Shown here piece after piece: positions 49,713-60,968 of a stretch of 64,000 bases of DNA. The DNA lies in assembly GCF_005405005.1 (NCBI RefSeq), contig NZ_BJDH01000002.1:1-64000 (forward strand). The letters run 5' to 3'. Every line of letters begins with the position of its first letter. Positions within the stretch are counted from its first letter, which is position 1. The notes below the pieces were generated by a model. That model had not been told where the DNA came from. It made no database searches and saw nothing but the letters and a program-made list of their open reading frames with translations. The position numbers were made by a program, and so were the translations under genes. Source of the DNA: Lactiplantibacillus daoliensis. GTDB lineage: Bacteria; Bacillota; Bacilli; Lactobacillales; Lactobacillaceae.

Positions 49713-52355
49713 TTACTGTTCTGCCAACCATTCATGTGCTGCTTTCAATGCAGCTGCCAATCCAGCGGGCTTCTTCCCACCGGCTTGCGCCAAGGTTGGA
49801 CGGCCACCGCCACCGCCACCAACGTGCGGTGCAATGGCTTTGATCAAGTCACCAGCCTTCAAACCGGCCTTAACTTGTTCGTCACTCACAGCAACTAGCA
49901 AGTTAACCTTTTCGCCAATCACTGTCCCTAAGACTAAGACATCCGAATAAGCCTTGGCCTTCCAGGTGTCACTCAATTGACGAAGTTGATCCATTCCGGA
50001 GACCTGAACAGCTTGCGCAATCAACGTATGGCCATTGACATCGTCAACTTGTTCAAATACTGCCCCTGCTTGTTGCTTAGCGAGTTTACTTTCAAGTGCC
50101 GCGCTCTTTTGTTGTTCAGCCTTCAAGTCGGCCTGTAATTGTGCCACCCGATCAGTGGTATCTTTCAATTGTGGGGCTTTTACTTGCGTCGCAATCGTCT
50201 TCAACCAGCCTTCTTCTTGTGACAACAATTCAAAGGCTTCCTTAGAAGTAACGGCTTCGATCCGTCGTGTCCCCGCACCGACACCGGATTCGGACACAAT
50301 CTTGAACAAGCCCAGTTCGCTGGAATTCTTCACATGCGTCCCACCATCAAATTCGATGGAATAATCGCCGATTGAAACGACCCGCACGATTTTTCCATAT
50401 TTTTGTGTAAAGACAGCAATAGCACCCATCTTATGACCGGTTTCTTGGTCTGTTTGAATCGCACTAACTGGCAAAGCAGCCCAGATTTTGTCATTGACGA
50501 TCTGTTCTACTTTAGCCAATTCAGCTTCAGTCACGGCGCCAAAATGCGTAAAGTCAAACCGCAAGTAGTCCGGTTCAACTAACGAACCCGCTTGTGAGGT
50601 ATGTTCACCTAAAACATCTCGCAAAGCTTGATCCAATAAGTGGGTTGCTGTATGGTTCTTTTCAACCTTATTGTGGAAGGCTAGGTCAACATTCATGGTA
50701 TACGTGGACCCTTTGTGCATTGGTTTCAAAACTTCCACCGTATGCAAATGCTGCTTATTTGGTGCATTTTGCACATCGGTAACTTTGGCAACAGTTTGAC
50801 CAGCAGCGTCTAAAATAACCCCGCGGTCAGCCACTTGTCCACCCATTTCAGCGTAAAATGGCGTCTTACTGAAAATCATTTCAGCGGTGCCGTCGTTCAC
50901 ACCATCAACCAGCTTCTCATCAACAACGATGTCCTTCAATTCACCTTGAACGTTGGTTAATTCATCATAACCAACGTATTCACTAGGCGTTTTGAGTTCA
51001 ATCAATAAGCTACGTTGCACACCCATAGATTTCGCATTGCTCCGAGCATTCCGAGCACGATCACGTTGGGCCTTCATTTCAACTTCAAAGCCAGGTTCAT
51101 CGACTTTTAAGCCTTCATCGCCGGCGTATTCTTTCGTTAATTCAAATGGGAAACCGTACGTATCGTACAATTTGAACGCATCCACACCAGGCAACGTATC
51201 GTCTCCGGCGGCTTTGGTATCCGCAATCAATTGATTAAGTAAACTTAAGCCATCGTTCAAGGTTTCATTGAAACGAACTTCTTCGGAGTGCACGATTTTA
51301 GCAATATAATCCGCATTCTTCAAAACTGCTGGGTAATGCGATTGCATAATTTCGCCCACAATTGGCACCAATTGGTCTAAAAAGGCGTCTTTCAACCCCA
51401 ATTTTTGACCATGTAAAATGGCCCGGCGAATCAAACGGCGAATCACGTAACCACGGCCTTCATTTGAAGGTAGTGCGCCATCGCTAATGGCAAAAGTAAT
51501 CGTCCGCGCATGGTCCGCAATCACTTTAAACGACACGTCATCTTGCTTATTTTGGCCGTACACTCTACCAGCACTGAGTTCCTCAGTCTTATGAATAATT
51601 GGCAAGAATAAATCAGTCTCAAAGTTAGTTGGCGCATTTTGGAAAATGGAAACCACGCGTTCAAGTCCCATCCCCGTATCAATGTTTTTACGTGGGAGTG
51701 GTTCGTAGGTGCCTTCTGGCGTATGGTTAAATTGTGAGAACACAATGTTCCAGACTTCCAAATAGCGTTCATTTTCGCCACCAGGATAATTTTCAGGATC
51801 GTCTTCGGCTAAATTGTTGAACGATTCACCACGATCATAGAAAATTTCAGAATCTGGGCCTGAAGGGCCTTGGCCAATATCCCAGAAGTTATCTTCCACT
51901 TTAATGATATGATCCGGCTTAACCCCGGTTGCTTCCCAGAATTTAGCAGCGTCGGTATCTTTGGGATAGACAGTCATGTAGAGCTTTTCTGGATCCCAGC
52001 CAAACCACTTTGGTGAGGTTAAAAGTTCCCAGGCCCAACTGATGGCTTCTTCCTTGAAGTAATCGCCAACAGAGAAGTTGCCGAGCATTTCAAATAACGT
52101 ATGGTGCCGAGCCGTCCGACCAACATTTTCAATATCATTGGTCCGAATACTTTTTTGTGAACTAGTCATGCGTGGATTATCTGGCACGACAGAACCATCA
52201 AAATATTTCTTCATAGTCGCAACACCAGAGTTAATCCAGAGTAACGTTGGATCGTCGACTGGCACTAAAGATGCGCTAGGCACAATGGTATGACCTTTTT
52301 CATGGAAAAAGTCCAAATACATTTGCCGAATTTCACTACTGCTTAATTTCTTCAT
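49713..52355 (-). CDS. alaS: Alanyl-tRNA synthetase
   Basis: 880 residues from ATG 52355 (AAGGGTG upstream; the earlier GTG falls in that site). Class II catalytic domain (SSEIRQMYLDFFHEKGH, FEMLGNFSVGDYFK), tRNA-binding region, the editing domain with HTATHLLDQALR and C-terminal Gly-rich oligomerisation part (VGGGGGGRPTLAQAGGK). It charges tRNA-Ala. Expression is controlled by a T-box leader just upstream. Confidence 0.97.
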   Translation of the reverse strand: MKKLSSSEIRQMYLDFFHEKGHTIVPSASLVPVDDPTLLWINSGVATMKKYFDGSVVPDNPRMTSSQKSIRTNDIENVGRTARHHTLFEMLGNFSVGDYFKEEAISWAWELLTSPKWFGWDPEKLYMTVYPKDTDAAKFWEATGVKPDHIIKVEDNFWDIGQGPSGPDSEIFYDRGESFNNLAEDDPENYPGGENERYLEVWNIVFSQFNHTPEGTYEPLPRKNIDTGMGLERVVSIFQNAPTNFETDLFLPIIHKTEELSAGRVYGQNKQDDVSFKVIADHARTITFAISDGALPSNEGRGYVIRRLIRRAILHGQKLGLKDAFLDQLVPIVGEIMQSHYPAVLKNADYIAKIVHSEEVRFNETLNDGLSLLNQLIADTKAAGDDTLPGVDAFKLYDTYGFPFELTKEYAGDEGLKVDEPGFEVEMKAQRDRARNARSNAKSMGVQRSLLIELKTPSEYVGYDELTNVQGELKDIVVDEKLVDGVNDGTAEMIFSKTPFYAEMGGQVADRGVILDAAGQTVAKVTDVQNAPNKQHLHTVEVLKPMHKGSTYTMNVDLAFHNKVEKNHTATHLLDQALRDVLGEHTSQAGSLVEPDYLRFDFTHFGAVTEAELAKVEQIVNDKIWAALPVSAIQTDQETGHKMGAIAVFTQKYGKIVRVVSIGDYSIEFDGGTHVKNSSELGLFKIVSESGVGAGTRRIEAVTSKEAFELLSQEEGWLKTIATQVKAPQLKDTTDRVAQLQADLKAEQQKSAALESKLAKQQAGAVFEQVDDVNGHTLIAQAVQVSGMDQLRQLSDTWKAKAYSDVLVLGTVIGEKVNLLVAVSDEQVKAGLKAGDLIKAIAPHVGGGGGGRPTLAQAGGKKPAGLAAALKAAHEWLAEQ

Positions 52356-52394
52356 TAATGGTGGCACCCTTTCTCAATTGGTCTAAATTTAGGC

Positions 52395-52601
52395 AAAAAA
52401 ACACCGTTGCTAGCAAAGACGCTGTTAACGCGGTACCACTTTGCTTGCAACGATGTGTTCGTTTACCTCTTAAGCTCATTAACGCTGAGACACGGACTAG
52501 TTGTCTAGTCATCACTTCTCGGTAGCATTCCATCGACACCGCACTTTTTTCAGCAACCAAAGCGTTTCTAAACAGTCATGGCGATAGAATATGTCCTTAC
52601 T
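52395..52601 (-). promoter_or_regulatory. T-box riboswitch of alaS
   Basis: The T-box sequence TGGTACCGCG (minus strand, + 52429-52438) sits in the loop of the terminator: CGTTGCAAGCAAAG (52439-52452) faces CTTTGCTAGCAACG (52405-52418), followed by a U-tract (52395-52401). Upstream lies a GACTAG/CTAGTC stem (52492-52507). Uncharged tRNA-Ala would stabilise the antiterminator and let alaS be transcribed. I could not fix the specifier codon. Confidence 0.88.
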
Positions 52602-52607
52602 CTTGAA

Positions 52608-52636
52608 ATTGTACTGTTGCCTAGGAAGCCTGTCAA
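52608..52636 (-). promoter_or_regulatory. alaS promoter
   Basis: On the minus strand a perfect TTGACA (52631-52636), 17-base spacer, TACAAT (52608-52613). Start near 52601, before the T-box leader. Confidence 0.75.
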
Positions 52637-52694
52637 CCGTAAAGACAGAATTCAACTAAAAATCCAGCTCTTAACACAAAGCCTAAGCTAATTT

Positions 52695-54038
52695 TTAACT
52701 CTTACGGTCTTTACGCGCTTTACGAGCAGCCGCCCGTTGTTCAATCCGCCGATCCATCCGAGCCTTATCGGAAATCTTTGTCCGAATGCGACGCTTGTAA
52801 CCCGGCTTAACCTTTTTCTTCGCATTTTTGACATAACTGATCAATGACGGATCAAGCTTATCGTGCCGAGTACCCCGTTTTTCACGCCGGTTACGATCAT
52901 AGGAATCAACGATTTCGCCATCGCGAATCGCTTTAGGCTCAAACTTAATGCCCATTTCTTCAACAGCACTAACTTTATCCTCTTCACCTGGACTATAAAG
53001 CGTAATCGCCGTCCCCGGCATACCGTTCCGACCAGTCCGGCCGACCCGGTGAATAAAGAATTCTAAGTCATTTGGAATATCGTCATTAATCACATGCGAG
53101 ACCCCTTCGATATCGATGCCTCGTGAAGCCAAATCGGTGGCAACAACGAATTGATATTTCAAGTTTTGCACGTCACGCATGACCCGTTTACGTTCCCGCG
53201 GTTTAATATCACCGTGAATCATCGCAACGGTCAAGCCTTGTCCCTTCAAATAATGAGCAATTTCCTGGACCCGTTCCTTAGTATTGGCAAAAATCAAAAC
53301 CAAATATGGTTCACCAATCGTTAATAACCGATAGATAATACTATTCTTGTCATGACTTTTCGTCGAAATCAACCAATTATCAATGGTTGGACTAATCACG
53401 GATTCAACTGGAATTTCTTCCATGACGGGATTATTCATATACTTCCGCAAAAATGGGGTTAACTTTTGTGGCATCGTGGCAGAAAATACCAGCATTTGTA
53501 AATCAGCTGGCATTCGACCTGCAATTTGATCAACCACATTTAAGAATCCCATATCCAACGTCATGTCAGCTTCATCGACAACTAATTGCTGTGCCGTATG
53601 AATGTTCAGTGCCTGTGAGCGAATCAAATCTAAGATTCGTCCTGGTGTCCCAATCACTAATTGTGGTTGATGCCGATTTAATTTATCGATTTGATCCTGT
53701 TTGTCCGTCCCACCGACATATAAACCGATATGCAAGGCCTTGGGACTGTGTAAGATCAATTGTTTGGCAGCTTCCTGAATCTGATAAGCGAGTTCGCGGC
53801 TAGGCGTGGTAATCACGGCCTGAACACGGCGTTCATCAGGATTTAATTTGTTGATCATTGGTAATAAGAAGGTATGGGTCTTCCCACTCCCAGTTGCTGA
53901 TTGACCAATCACACTGCGGCCAGCAGCAATCACGGGAATCAACTTTTCTTGCACTTTGGTTGGCTTTTTAAAGTTGATGTCCTGTAAAGCCTGCATCAAA
54001 AACGGCTGCAGTTGGAACTCTTTGAAACTTGCGGTCAT
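52695..54038 (-). CDS. DEAD-box RNA helicase (CshB-like)
   Basis: A 447-residue SF2 helicase: Q motif near TKVQEKLIPV, motif I SATGSGKTH, Ia TTPSRELAYQ, II VDEADM, III FSATMP, then VLIFANTKE, VATDLASRGID and HRVGRTGRNG. The basic C-terminal tail (from about 400, RRIRTKISDKARMDRRIEQRA) likely binds RNA. Similar to CshB/YqfR, one of the cold-shock helicases. It begins 3 bp after nrnA and is preceded there by AGAGG. Confidence 0.92.
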   Translation of the reverse strand: MTASFKEFQLQPFLMQALQDINFKKPTKVQEKLIPVIAAGRSVIGQSATGSGKTHTFLLPMINKLNPDERRVQAVITTPSRELAYQIQEAAKQLILHSPKALHIGLYVGGTDKQDQIDKLNRHQPQLVIGTPGRILDLIRSQALNIHTAQQLVVDEADMTLDMGFLNVVDQIAGRMPADLQMLVFSATMPQKLTPFLRKYMNNPVMEEIPVESVISPTIDNWLISTKSHDKNSIIYRLLTIGEPYLVLIFANTKERVQEIAHYLKGQGLTVAMIHGDIKPRERKRVMRDVQNLKYQFVVATDLASRGIDIEGVSHVINDDIPNDLEFFIHRVGRTGRNGMPGTAITLYSPGEEDKVSAVEEMGIKFEPKAIRDGEIVDSYDRNRREKRGTRHDKLDPSLISYVKNAKKKVKPGYKRRIRTKISDKARMDRRIEQRAAARKARKDRKS

Positions 54039-54040
54039 AG

Positions 54041-54997
54041 TTAAACCTCTTTCTTATATTGACGAGCGACTTGGTCGAGTTCACGCACGACCTGCTCAAT
54101 TTCTTGTTGGTCGACGGCCTTAGCGCCACTGGCCATTGGATGACCACCACCATCATGTAATTTAGCTAATTCATTGATGGCTGGCCCCTTGGAACGTAAT
54201 CGAATTCGGAAGTCGCCTTCCTTTTGTTGCACGAAAATTGCCCAGGCTTCAACCGTATCAATGCGACCAGGCAATGGGACAACGCCAGCAGTACTAGCGT
54301 CCCCGATTTCAAATGAGTCCATGATGTCATTGGTTAAAATCACATAAGCAGCCCCAGATTCCAGTTGCGTCAAATGTTCATAAACGTATGCAGATAAACG
54401 TGCTACTGGCAGCGTAATCGTATCTTCAATCCGGTTGACTGCCGTCGCATCCGCACCAGCTTCCATTAAGGCCGCTGCTGCCCGCATCGTACTAGGTTTC
54501 GTCGCTGAATACAAGAAACGTCCCGTATCGCCAACAATGCCGGCATACAATAACCGCGCAGCGTTAGCAGTTAACGTCAATTCGGCCGCATTAGCAGCGT
54601 AGAAGTCGTAAATCAATTCACTCGTACTGGATGCGTCCACGTCAACCCACTGTGGGTCACCGAAAGCGTCATCGTTTGGATGATGATCGATTTTGACCAG
54701 TGTTTTGCCCGTATTATAAAATTCACCATCGACACGTGGCTGATTTGCTGTATCAAGCACGAGAACCAGTGCGTCATGGTAGTCTTCCTCAGTCACTTCA
54801 TCCATCTGACCAAGCCAGTCAAAGCCATGATACTGTTTCCCAGGTGTCAGTATCCGTTTATCTGGAAAACTCGTTTTGATAATATCGGCCAAGCCAAGTT
54901 GACTCCCAATTGCATCTGGATCTGGGCGTTGATGCCGCTGAATAATAATTGTTTTTGCTGATTTGATTAAGTTTAAAATTTCTGTTTGGACGGTCAT
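54041..54997 (-). CDS. DHH/DHHA1 phosphoesterase (NrnA-like)
   Basis: 318 residues from ATG 54997 (AAGGATCACTT upstream); the extra 23 residues of the long frame are not conserved. DHH domain: HQRPDPDAIGSQLGLA (catalytic Asp set), VLVLDTANQPRVDG and KIDHHPNDD; DHHA1 domain: LRSKGPAINELAKLHDGGGHPMASGAK. It degrades short oligoribonucleotides and pAp. Followed by cshB, preceded by dinB. Confidence 0.92.
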   Translation of the reverse strand: MTVQTEILNLIKSAKTIIIQRHQRPDPDAIGSQLGLADIIKTSFPDKRILTPGKQYHGFDWLGQMDEVTEEDYHDALVLVLDTANQPRVDGEFYNTGKTLVKIDHHPNDDAFGDPQWVDVDASSTSELIYDFYAANAAELTLTANAARLLYAGIVGDTGRFLYSATKPSTMRAAAALMEAGADATAVNRIEDTITLPVARLSAYVYEHLTQLESGAAYVILTNDIMDSFEIGDASTAGVVPLPGRIDTVEAWAIFVQQKEGDFRIRLRSKGPAINELAKLHDGGGHPMASGAKAVDQQEIEQVVRELDQVARQYKKEV

Positions 54998-55086
54998 AAG
55001 TGATCCTTCCTCTTCCTGATTTGCTGGTGGCCATAATTCGGCACAGTACTTTAGTATACCGAACAATTGCGCTCACGCCAAATGAA

Positions 55087-56223
55087 TTAATCACGCTCAT
55101 TGGGATATAATGGCAAACTAATATTTTCAAACGCTAATGGTGCTAAGCCAGTCATCGTAATTCCGAGTAATCGAATGCCAGAATCGAAATGCTGATCGAC
55201 GACTCCTTCAAATATTTCTTCAGCGTATCGGTAAAATGTCTCAGCATCGTTAGGCAAAAACTCTGGAAAAGTGCGACGTTTCGTAATTGTCACAAAGTCA
55301 CCATAGCGTAACTTCAGCACGAGCGTTTTCCCATGTCGTTGATGGGTTTGCATCGTCTCACTCACCATCTCCGCCAAGGCTTTTAAATGTGCGGAAACTT
55401 GATCACTCGAACCTAAGAACGGTCCAAAAGTTCGTTCCTTGCCAATCGACTTCCGTTCACGCAGATATTCAACTGGGCGATCATCGCTGCCACGTACGCG
55501 CCGATACAAGATATACCCGAGTTTGCCAAAATGTTGAATCAAGTCCATTTCCGTCCACTGTAATAATTCATAACCACTATCAATTCCAAGCTCATGCATT
55601 TTGGGGACTGTCTTTTTCCCGACACCTCGGAATTTCTCAATCGGTTCACGCAATAAAAATGGTTCCGCGTCTTGTGGCAAAACGATCGTTACCCCAGCCG
55701 GTTTACGGTAATCGGAAGCCAACTTAGCAATGAATTTATTGTAGGAGATCCCAGTTGAACAAGTTAAGTGCGTCTTCGTCCAAATCTCACGTTGCAAACG
55801 ATGGGCGAGTTCCACCGCACTATGAATCTGTGGTTTGTTTTCAGTTACATCCAAATAGGCTTCATCAAACGCAATCGGCTCGATCTTATCGGTATACTCA
55901 TGAAAGATCTCATGAATCTGATCAGAAACTTGCCGATACAACGGAAAGTTGGGCTTTTTAAAAACAGCTTTTGGGCAAAGCTCAAGTGCCTTGGCCGCGG
56001 GCATCGCTGAATGTACCCCATATTGACGCGCCACATAATTTGCGGTTGTCACGACACCTCGACCACCAGTTTTACGAGGATCATACGCCACAACTAGCGG
56101 TTGCGTTTTATAGGCCGGATTTTCTCGCTCTTCAATCGACGCATAAAACGCATCCATATCAACATGGATAATCTTGCGACTCGTATTGATATTAATGGGT
56201 GACTCGCTAATGGACTGTGACAT
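55087..56223 (-). CDS. dinB: DNA polymerase IV (DinB)
   Basis: 378 residues from ATG 56223 (GGGAGGGGATCAC upstream; 18 codons less than the longest frame). Y-family polymerase: [16 protein letters not shown] (metal Asp), [15 protein letters not shown] (Asp-Glu pair), [23 protein letters not shown], and the little finger domain. It carries out translesion synthesis in the SOS response. A LexA-type box lies in its promoter spacer. Its stop is 89 bp before the nrnA ATG. Confidence 0.95.
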   Translation of the reverse strand: MSQSISESPININTSRKIIHVDMDAFYASIEERENPAYKTQPLVVAYDPRKTGGRGVVTTANYVARQYGVHSAMPAAKALELCPKAVFKKPNFPLYRQVSDQIHEIFHEYTDKIEPIAFDEAYLDVTENKPQIHSAVELAHRLQREIWTKTHLTCSTGISYNKFIAKLASDYRKPAGVTIVLPQDAEPFLLREPIEKFRGVGKKTVPKMHELGIDSGYELLQWTEMDLIQHFGKLGYILYRRVRGSDDRPVEYLRERKSIGKERTFGPFLGSSDQVSAHLKALAEMVSETMQTHQRHGKTLVLKLRYGDFVTITKRRTFPEFLPNDAETFYRYAEEIFEGVVDQHFDSGIRLLGITMTGLAPLAFENISLPLYPNERD

Positions 56224-56247
56224 GTGATCCCCTCCCTCAGTATGGCT

Positions 56248-56277
56248 ATTATACACGAACAAACGTTTGTTTGGCAA
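56248..56277 (-). promoter_or_regulatory. dinB promoter with SOS box
   Basis: On the minus strand TTGCCA (56272-56277), an 18-base spacer and perfect TATAAT (56248-56253). The spacer carries a LexA-type sequence, CGAACAAACGTTTG on the + strand (56256-56269), matching 13 of 14 positions of the Gram-positive consensus CRAACRNRYGTTYC. LexA bound there would block RNA polymerase. Confidence 0.8.
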
Positions 56278-56298
56278 CGAAGATGGGTTGTGCTGGTA

Positions 56299-56332
56299 TG
56301 AAAAAACGCCCGACCAATTAAGGTCAGACGTT
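56299..56332 (-). terminator. Terminator of yajC
   Basis: ACGcccGACC and GGTCagACGT pair around AATTAA, with six A before it on the + strand. 12 bp beyond the yajC stop, before the dinB promoter. Confidence 0.65.
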
Positions 56333-56343
56333 GAAACTGTTGC

Positions 56344-56754
56344 TTATTTTTCTTCTGAATCATCTGAGGCGCTATCAGCACTGTCATCGACATTGCTAGC
56401 AGCTGAATCAATATGACTTTCTTCAGTGTCGGCTGAATCATCAGCTGGCTTGTCGGCTTCTTTAGCATCATTTGCTTTGGCGGTAGCCCCTGCTTTAGGT
56501 GCAATTTTAGCAACCGCACTTAAATCAAAAACTAAGAAAATCCCATCACAATCAAGTGTCACTGTTTTTTCGGCTTCGTTGACTTCATCGACAACCCCGT
56601 GCAAACGACCAATCGTAGTAACCTTATCGCCACGTTTGATTTTGCTAAGCATTTGTTGATGTTGTTGTTGTTGTTTTCTCTGTGGACGAATCATGAAGAA
56701 GTATAAGAACCCGAACATGACTACGATAAAGAGAATTGATGTTAATTGACCCAT
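56344..56754 (-). CDS. yajC: Preprotein translocase subunit YajC
   Basis: A 136-residue protein with one N-terminal membrane helix (ILFIVVMFGFLYFFMIRPQRKQ, residues 7-28, with RPQRKQ anchor) and a YajC domain (LSKIKRGDKVTTIGRLHGVVDEVNE). The tail after about 88 is low-complexity and very acidic (Asp, Ser, Ala). It belongs to the SecDF-YajC complex that aids protein export. Follows tgt by 72 bp. Confidence 0.93.
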   Translation of the reverse strand: MGQLTSILFIVVMFGFLYFFMIRPQRKQQQQHQQMLSKIKRGDKVTTIGRLHGVVDEVNEAEKTVTLDCDGIFLVFDLSAVAKIAPKAGATAKANDAKEADKPADDSADTEESHIDSAASNVDDSADSASDDSEEK

Positions 56755-56826
56755 TTTTATATCGCTCCTAATCTATGTTTGACTATCTTTAACTTTAACA
56801 AATTACGCTATCAATTACTAGTATTG

Positions 56827-57987
<1,161 letters not shown>

Positions 57988-58064
57988 TTAATTCCTGATC
58001 TAAACTTTCAATATCATAGCACGAATCCAGCACTTGAGCCAACTCGCCTAACTAGTCGGTGCTG

Positions 58065-58100
58065 ACAAAAAGAGACTGGAACTTGCCCAGTTCCAGTCTC
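58065..58100 (-). terminator. Terminator after queA
   Basis: An 11-bp perfect stem GAGACTGGAAC (58072-58082) / GTTCCAGTCTC (58090-58100), 7-base loop, with five A on the + strand as U-tract. 16 bp beyond the queA stop. Confidence 0.8.
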
Positions 58101-58116
58101 AGTTCACGACTTACCG

Positions 58117-59151
58117 CTAATGAATATACATGGCATCGCCAAAGCTAAAGAAACGATACTTCTCATCAATCGCATGTTGATAGGCGTTCAAAATCATGTC
58201 ACGGCCTGTAAAGGCAGCAACCAACATCACTAATGTTGATTTTGGCAAATGGAAGTTGGTGATAAACGCATCAACAACTTTCCATTGATACCCCGGCTTG
58301 ATGAAAATATCGGTCCAACCAGAATCCGGCTTGATTTCGCCATCAAACTTCGTGCCGACCGTTTCCAACGTCCGAATTGAAGTCGTCCCAGTCGCGATAA
58401 TCCGACCGCCGTTAGCCCGAACTTCATTCAAAGTCTTGGCGGCGTCTTCATCTAAGCGATAAAATTCACTGTGCATCTTGTGGTCTTCAATGTTATCTTC
58501 TTCAACTGGTCGGAAGGTACCTAATCCGACGTGTAACGTTAAATAAACCAGCTTCACACCTTTATCCTGAACCTTTTGTAATAAATCCTTCGTCCAGTGC
58601 AACCCTGCCGTGGGTGCCGCCGCCGAACCATTTTCTTTGGCATAAACGGTTTGATAACGATCTGGGTCATCAAGCTTTTCTTTAATGTATGGTGGCAATG
58701 GTGTTTCACCAAGACTCTCAAGAATTTCCATAAAAATCCCATCATAATGAAATTCAATCAACCGAATGCCATCTTCTTTTTCAGCAGTCACTGTGGCGGT
58801 TAGCTTGCCATCACCAAATGAAATCACTGTCCCAACTTTAGCCCGTTTTGCGGGTTTCATCAGCGTTTCCCATTCGTCGCCCTCGGTATTGTGCAATAAC
58901 AAGACCTCAGCATGACCACCAGTCTCAGGCTTAACGCCATATAATCGTGCAGGCATGACCCGCGAATTATTCATCACAACCGCGTCGCCAGGATTCAATT
59001 GATCGAGAATATCGTAAAAATGCTTATCTTGCATTTCACCGGTTTTTCGATCTAATTCTAATAATCGCGATGTATCGCGTTGTTTAATCGGGGTTTGGGC
59101 AATTAGTTCGTGTGGTAAATCATAATCAAAATCTTCTAGCGTTAAGCTCAT
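58117..59151 (-). CDS. queA: S-adenosylmethionine:tRNA ribosyltransferase-isomerase
   Basis: A 344-residue enzyme that adds the epoxycyclopentane moiety of SAM to 7-aminomethyl-7-deazaguanine in tRNA. Family stretches: [78 protein letters not shown] and [19 protein letters not shown]. It follows ruvB (20-bp gap) and is followed by a strong terminator. Confidence 0.96.
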   Translation of the reverse strand: MSLTLEDFDYDLPHELIAQTPIKQRDTSRLLELDRKTGEMQDKHFYDILDQLNPGDAVVMNNSRVMPARLYGVKPETGGHAEVLLLHNTEGDEWETLMKPAKRAKVGTVISFGDGKLTATVTAEKEDGIRLIEFHYDGIFMEILESLGETPLPPYIKEKLDDPDRYQTVYAKENGSAAAPTAGLHWTKDLLQKVQDKGVKLVYLTLHVGLGTFRPVEEDNIEDHKMHSEFYRLDEDAAKTLNEVRANGGRIIATGTTSIRTLETVGTKFDGEIKPDSGWTDIFIKPGYQWKVVDAFITNFHLPKSTLVMLVAAFTGRDMILNAYQHAIDEKYRFFSFGDAMYIH

Positions 59152-59171
59152 CAGGATGACCTCTAATCTAT

Positions 59172-60188
59172 TTATTTAGTTTCTGGGTATGGAAAGCCCA
59201 GATGTTGATAACCTTTTAATGTGACGACCCGTCCACGTTGTGTTCGTTTGAGAAAACCAATTTGCAATAAATATGGTTCCACCACTTCCGCAATCGTGTC
59301 GGTCTCTTCACCGATATTCGCCGCAATCGTTGCTAAGCCAACTGGGCCGCCATCGTAATATTCTAACATGGTTCGCAGTAACTTATTGTCGGTCTCGTCC
59401 AACCCGGCCTCATCAACCCGTAAATAAGTCAATGATCGTGTGACGATGGCCTCATCAATGGCGTCCTTATCAGCAACCTCCGCAAAGTCACGAATCCGTT
59501 TAAACAACCGGTTCGCAATCCGCGGCGTACCGCGTGAACGACTGGCAATCTCATGCGCACCGGACGGCTTGATGGGCGTCTGGAAGATATCGGCCGTTCG
59601 TTTGACGATGTCTTCCAAATCGGCAACTTGATAATAGGCCATGTGTTCAACAATCCCAAAACGATCACGTAACGGCGCCGATAACATTCCGGCACGTGTG
59701 GTCGCACCAATCAAGGTGAACGGTGGCAGTGGAAAATGCACCGGATGAGCCGTTGGACCTTGACCAACCACGATATCCACAAAGAAATCTTCCATCGCAG
59801 AATAGAGCATTTCTTCCACAATCTTAGGCAACCGGTGAATCTCGTCAATAAATAAGATATCACCAGGCTCCAACTCATTCAAGAGCGCCACCAAATCACC
59901 GGGTTTTTCAATCGCTGGGCCACTAGTTGTCCGAATATGCACTTGCATCTCATTAGCGATAACCATTGCCAGCGTCGTTTTCCCCAAACCAGGAGGCCCA
60001 AACAATAGGACGTGGTCTAATGATTCTTCCCGTTTACGAGCAGCTTCAATATAGACACCGAGTTCATGTTTGACCCGATCCTGACCAATATATTGGGCCA
60101 GCGTCTGCGGACGAAGCGACTTCTCTAAAGACCCCTCGGCGGCATCAGTGGTGTCACCTGATAACAATTTGTCGTCGTCCATGCTCAT
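59172..60188 (-). CDS. ruvB: Holliday junction branch-migration ATPase RuvB
   Basis: A 338-residue AAA+ motor: Walker [13 protein letters not shown] (about residues 65-76), Walker [12 protein letters not shown], sensor 1 LIGATTRAG and the arginine finger LRDRFG; C-terminal winged helix (TPYPETK-type end). It moves Holliday junctions with RuvA. Starts 6 bp after ruvA and shares its LexA-controlled transcript. Confidence 0.97.
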   Translation of the reverse strand: MSMDDDKLLSGDTTDAAEGSLEKSLRPQTLAQYIGQDRVKHELGVYIEAARKREESLDHVLLFGPPGLGKTTLAMVIANEMQVHIRTTSGPAIEKPGDLVALLNELEPGDILFIDEIHRLPKIVEEMLYSAMEDFFVDIVVGQGPTAHPVHFPLPPFTLIGATTRAGMLSAPLRDRFGIVEHMAYYQVADLEDIVKRTADIFQTPIKPSGAHEIASRSRGTPRIANRLFKRIRDFAEVADKDAIDEAIVTRSLTYLRVDEAGLDETDNKLLRTMLEYYDGGPVGLATIAANIGEETDTIAEVVEPYLLQIGFLKRTQRGRVVTLKGYQHLGFPYPETK

Positions 60189-60194
60189 CCCTCC

Positions 60195-60815
60195 TTACGA
60201 CTTAGTCGTCAATAACCGTAATCCTTCGCTCAGCAAGTCATTCGTATCCACTGACTTGGTTTGGCTAAAGGCTTCTAACTTCTTCGTGATTCGTTTAATT
60301 TCGCGAGCTGAATAACCTAGTGCTTCTAACGCAGCTAAAGCATCCGCCAAGGCGCCTTCTGCTGGATCATCAGGCATTGCCAATTCTGTTTGTCCGGTCA
60401 CATCAACATTTAAATCATTTAATTTATCCTTCAAATCTAACACAATTTGTTGGGCCGTTTTCTTACCGACGCCAGGGAAACTGGTTAGATAAGTTGCATT
60501 GCCTTGATTAATGGCTTGAATTAACCCAGCATGGTCGTTATTGGCGAGAATTGCGAGCGCCGATTTGGGACCAATACCAGAAACATTTAATAATTTTTCA
60601 AATAAAGCTTTTTCATCCGCATCAAAAAATCCGAATAACGACATCCCATTGTCGCTGACGGCTTGGTGGATATACATCTTTATGGCATCTGCGCCAACTT
60701 GATAACGATAAGGGTTGGCCGTTAGTACTTTGTACCCGATGCCCGCAACTTCGATAACCACGAAGCTCGGTGTGACATCGGTAATCTGGCCTAAGAAATA
60801 TTCATACACGGTCAA
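60195..60815 (-). CDS. ruvA: Holliday junction DNA helicase subunit RuvA
   Basis: A 206-residue RuvA: an OB fold (MTVYEYFLGQITDVTPSFVVIEVAGIGYKV, though the second residue is unusual for the family), two helix-hairpin-helix motifs (LLNVSGIGPKSALAIL and LTSFPGVGKKTAQQIVLDL) and the C-terminal domain that contacts RuvB. It binds four-way junctions. A LexA-type box lies 15 bp upstream. The start codon reads GTG at 60815. Confidence 0.96.
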   Translation of the reverse strand: MTVYEYFLGQITDVTPSFVVIEVAGIGYKVLTANPYRYQVGADAIKMYIHQAVSDNGMSLFGFFDADEKALFEKLLNVSGIGPKSALAILANNDHAGLIQAINQGNATYLTSFPGVGKKTAQQIVLDLKDKLNDLNVDVTGQTELAMPDDPAEGALADALAALEALGYSAREIKRITKKLEAFSQTKSVDTNDLLSEGLRLLTTKS

Positions 60816-60829
60816 TTTGCTCCTTTAAT

Positions 60830-60843
60830 AAAACGTATGTTTG
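60830..60843. promoter_or_regulatory. SOS (LexA/DinR) box upstream of ruvAB
   Basis: On the minus strand CAAACATACGTTTT matches 13 of 14 positions of CRAACRNRYGTTYC. A TACAAT -10 box (+ 60852-60857) lies just upstream, so a LexA dimer would block transcription of ruvAB. Confidence 0.65.
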
Positions 60844-60916
60844 CTTGCTAAATTGTACCACATTCCCAGCCTTGCTTGATAGGTTTCGACCGATGATTTT
60901 ACCGTCACTTTCATAC

Positions 60917-60946
60917 TTGCCCCAAACCCGTTAAACATGCTATGCT
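60917..60946 (+). promoter_or_regulatory. Promoter of the unknown 173-aa gene
   Basis: TTGCCC (60917-60922), 18-base spacer, TATGCT (60941-60946). An ATG for the longer frame falls in the -10 box, which favours the TTG start at 60969. Confidence 0.45.
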
Positions 60947-60968
60947 CAAAGCCAATGGAGGTGCCATT

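Noticed and set aside
52336-52560. 74-residue minus-strand frame before alaS
   Set aside because: It lies on the T-box leader; the RNA structure, not the protein, is conserved.
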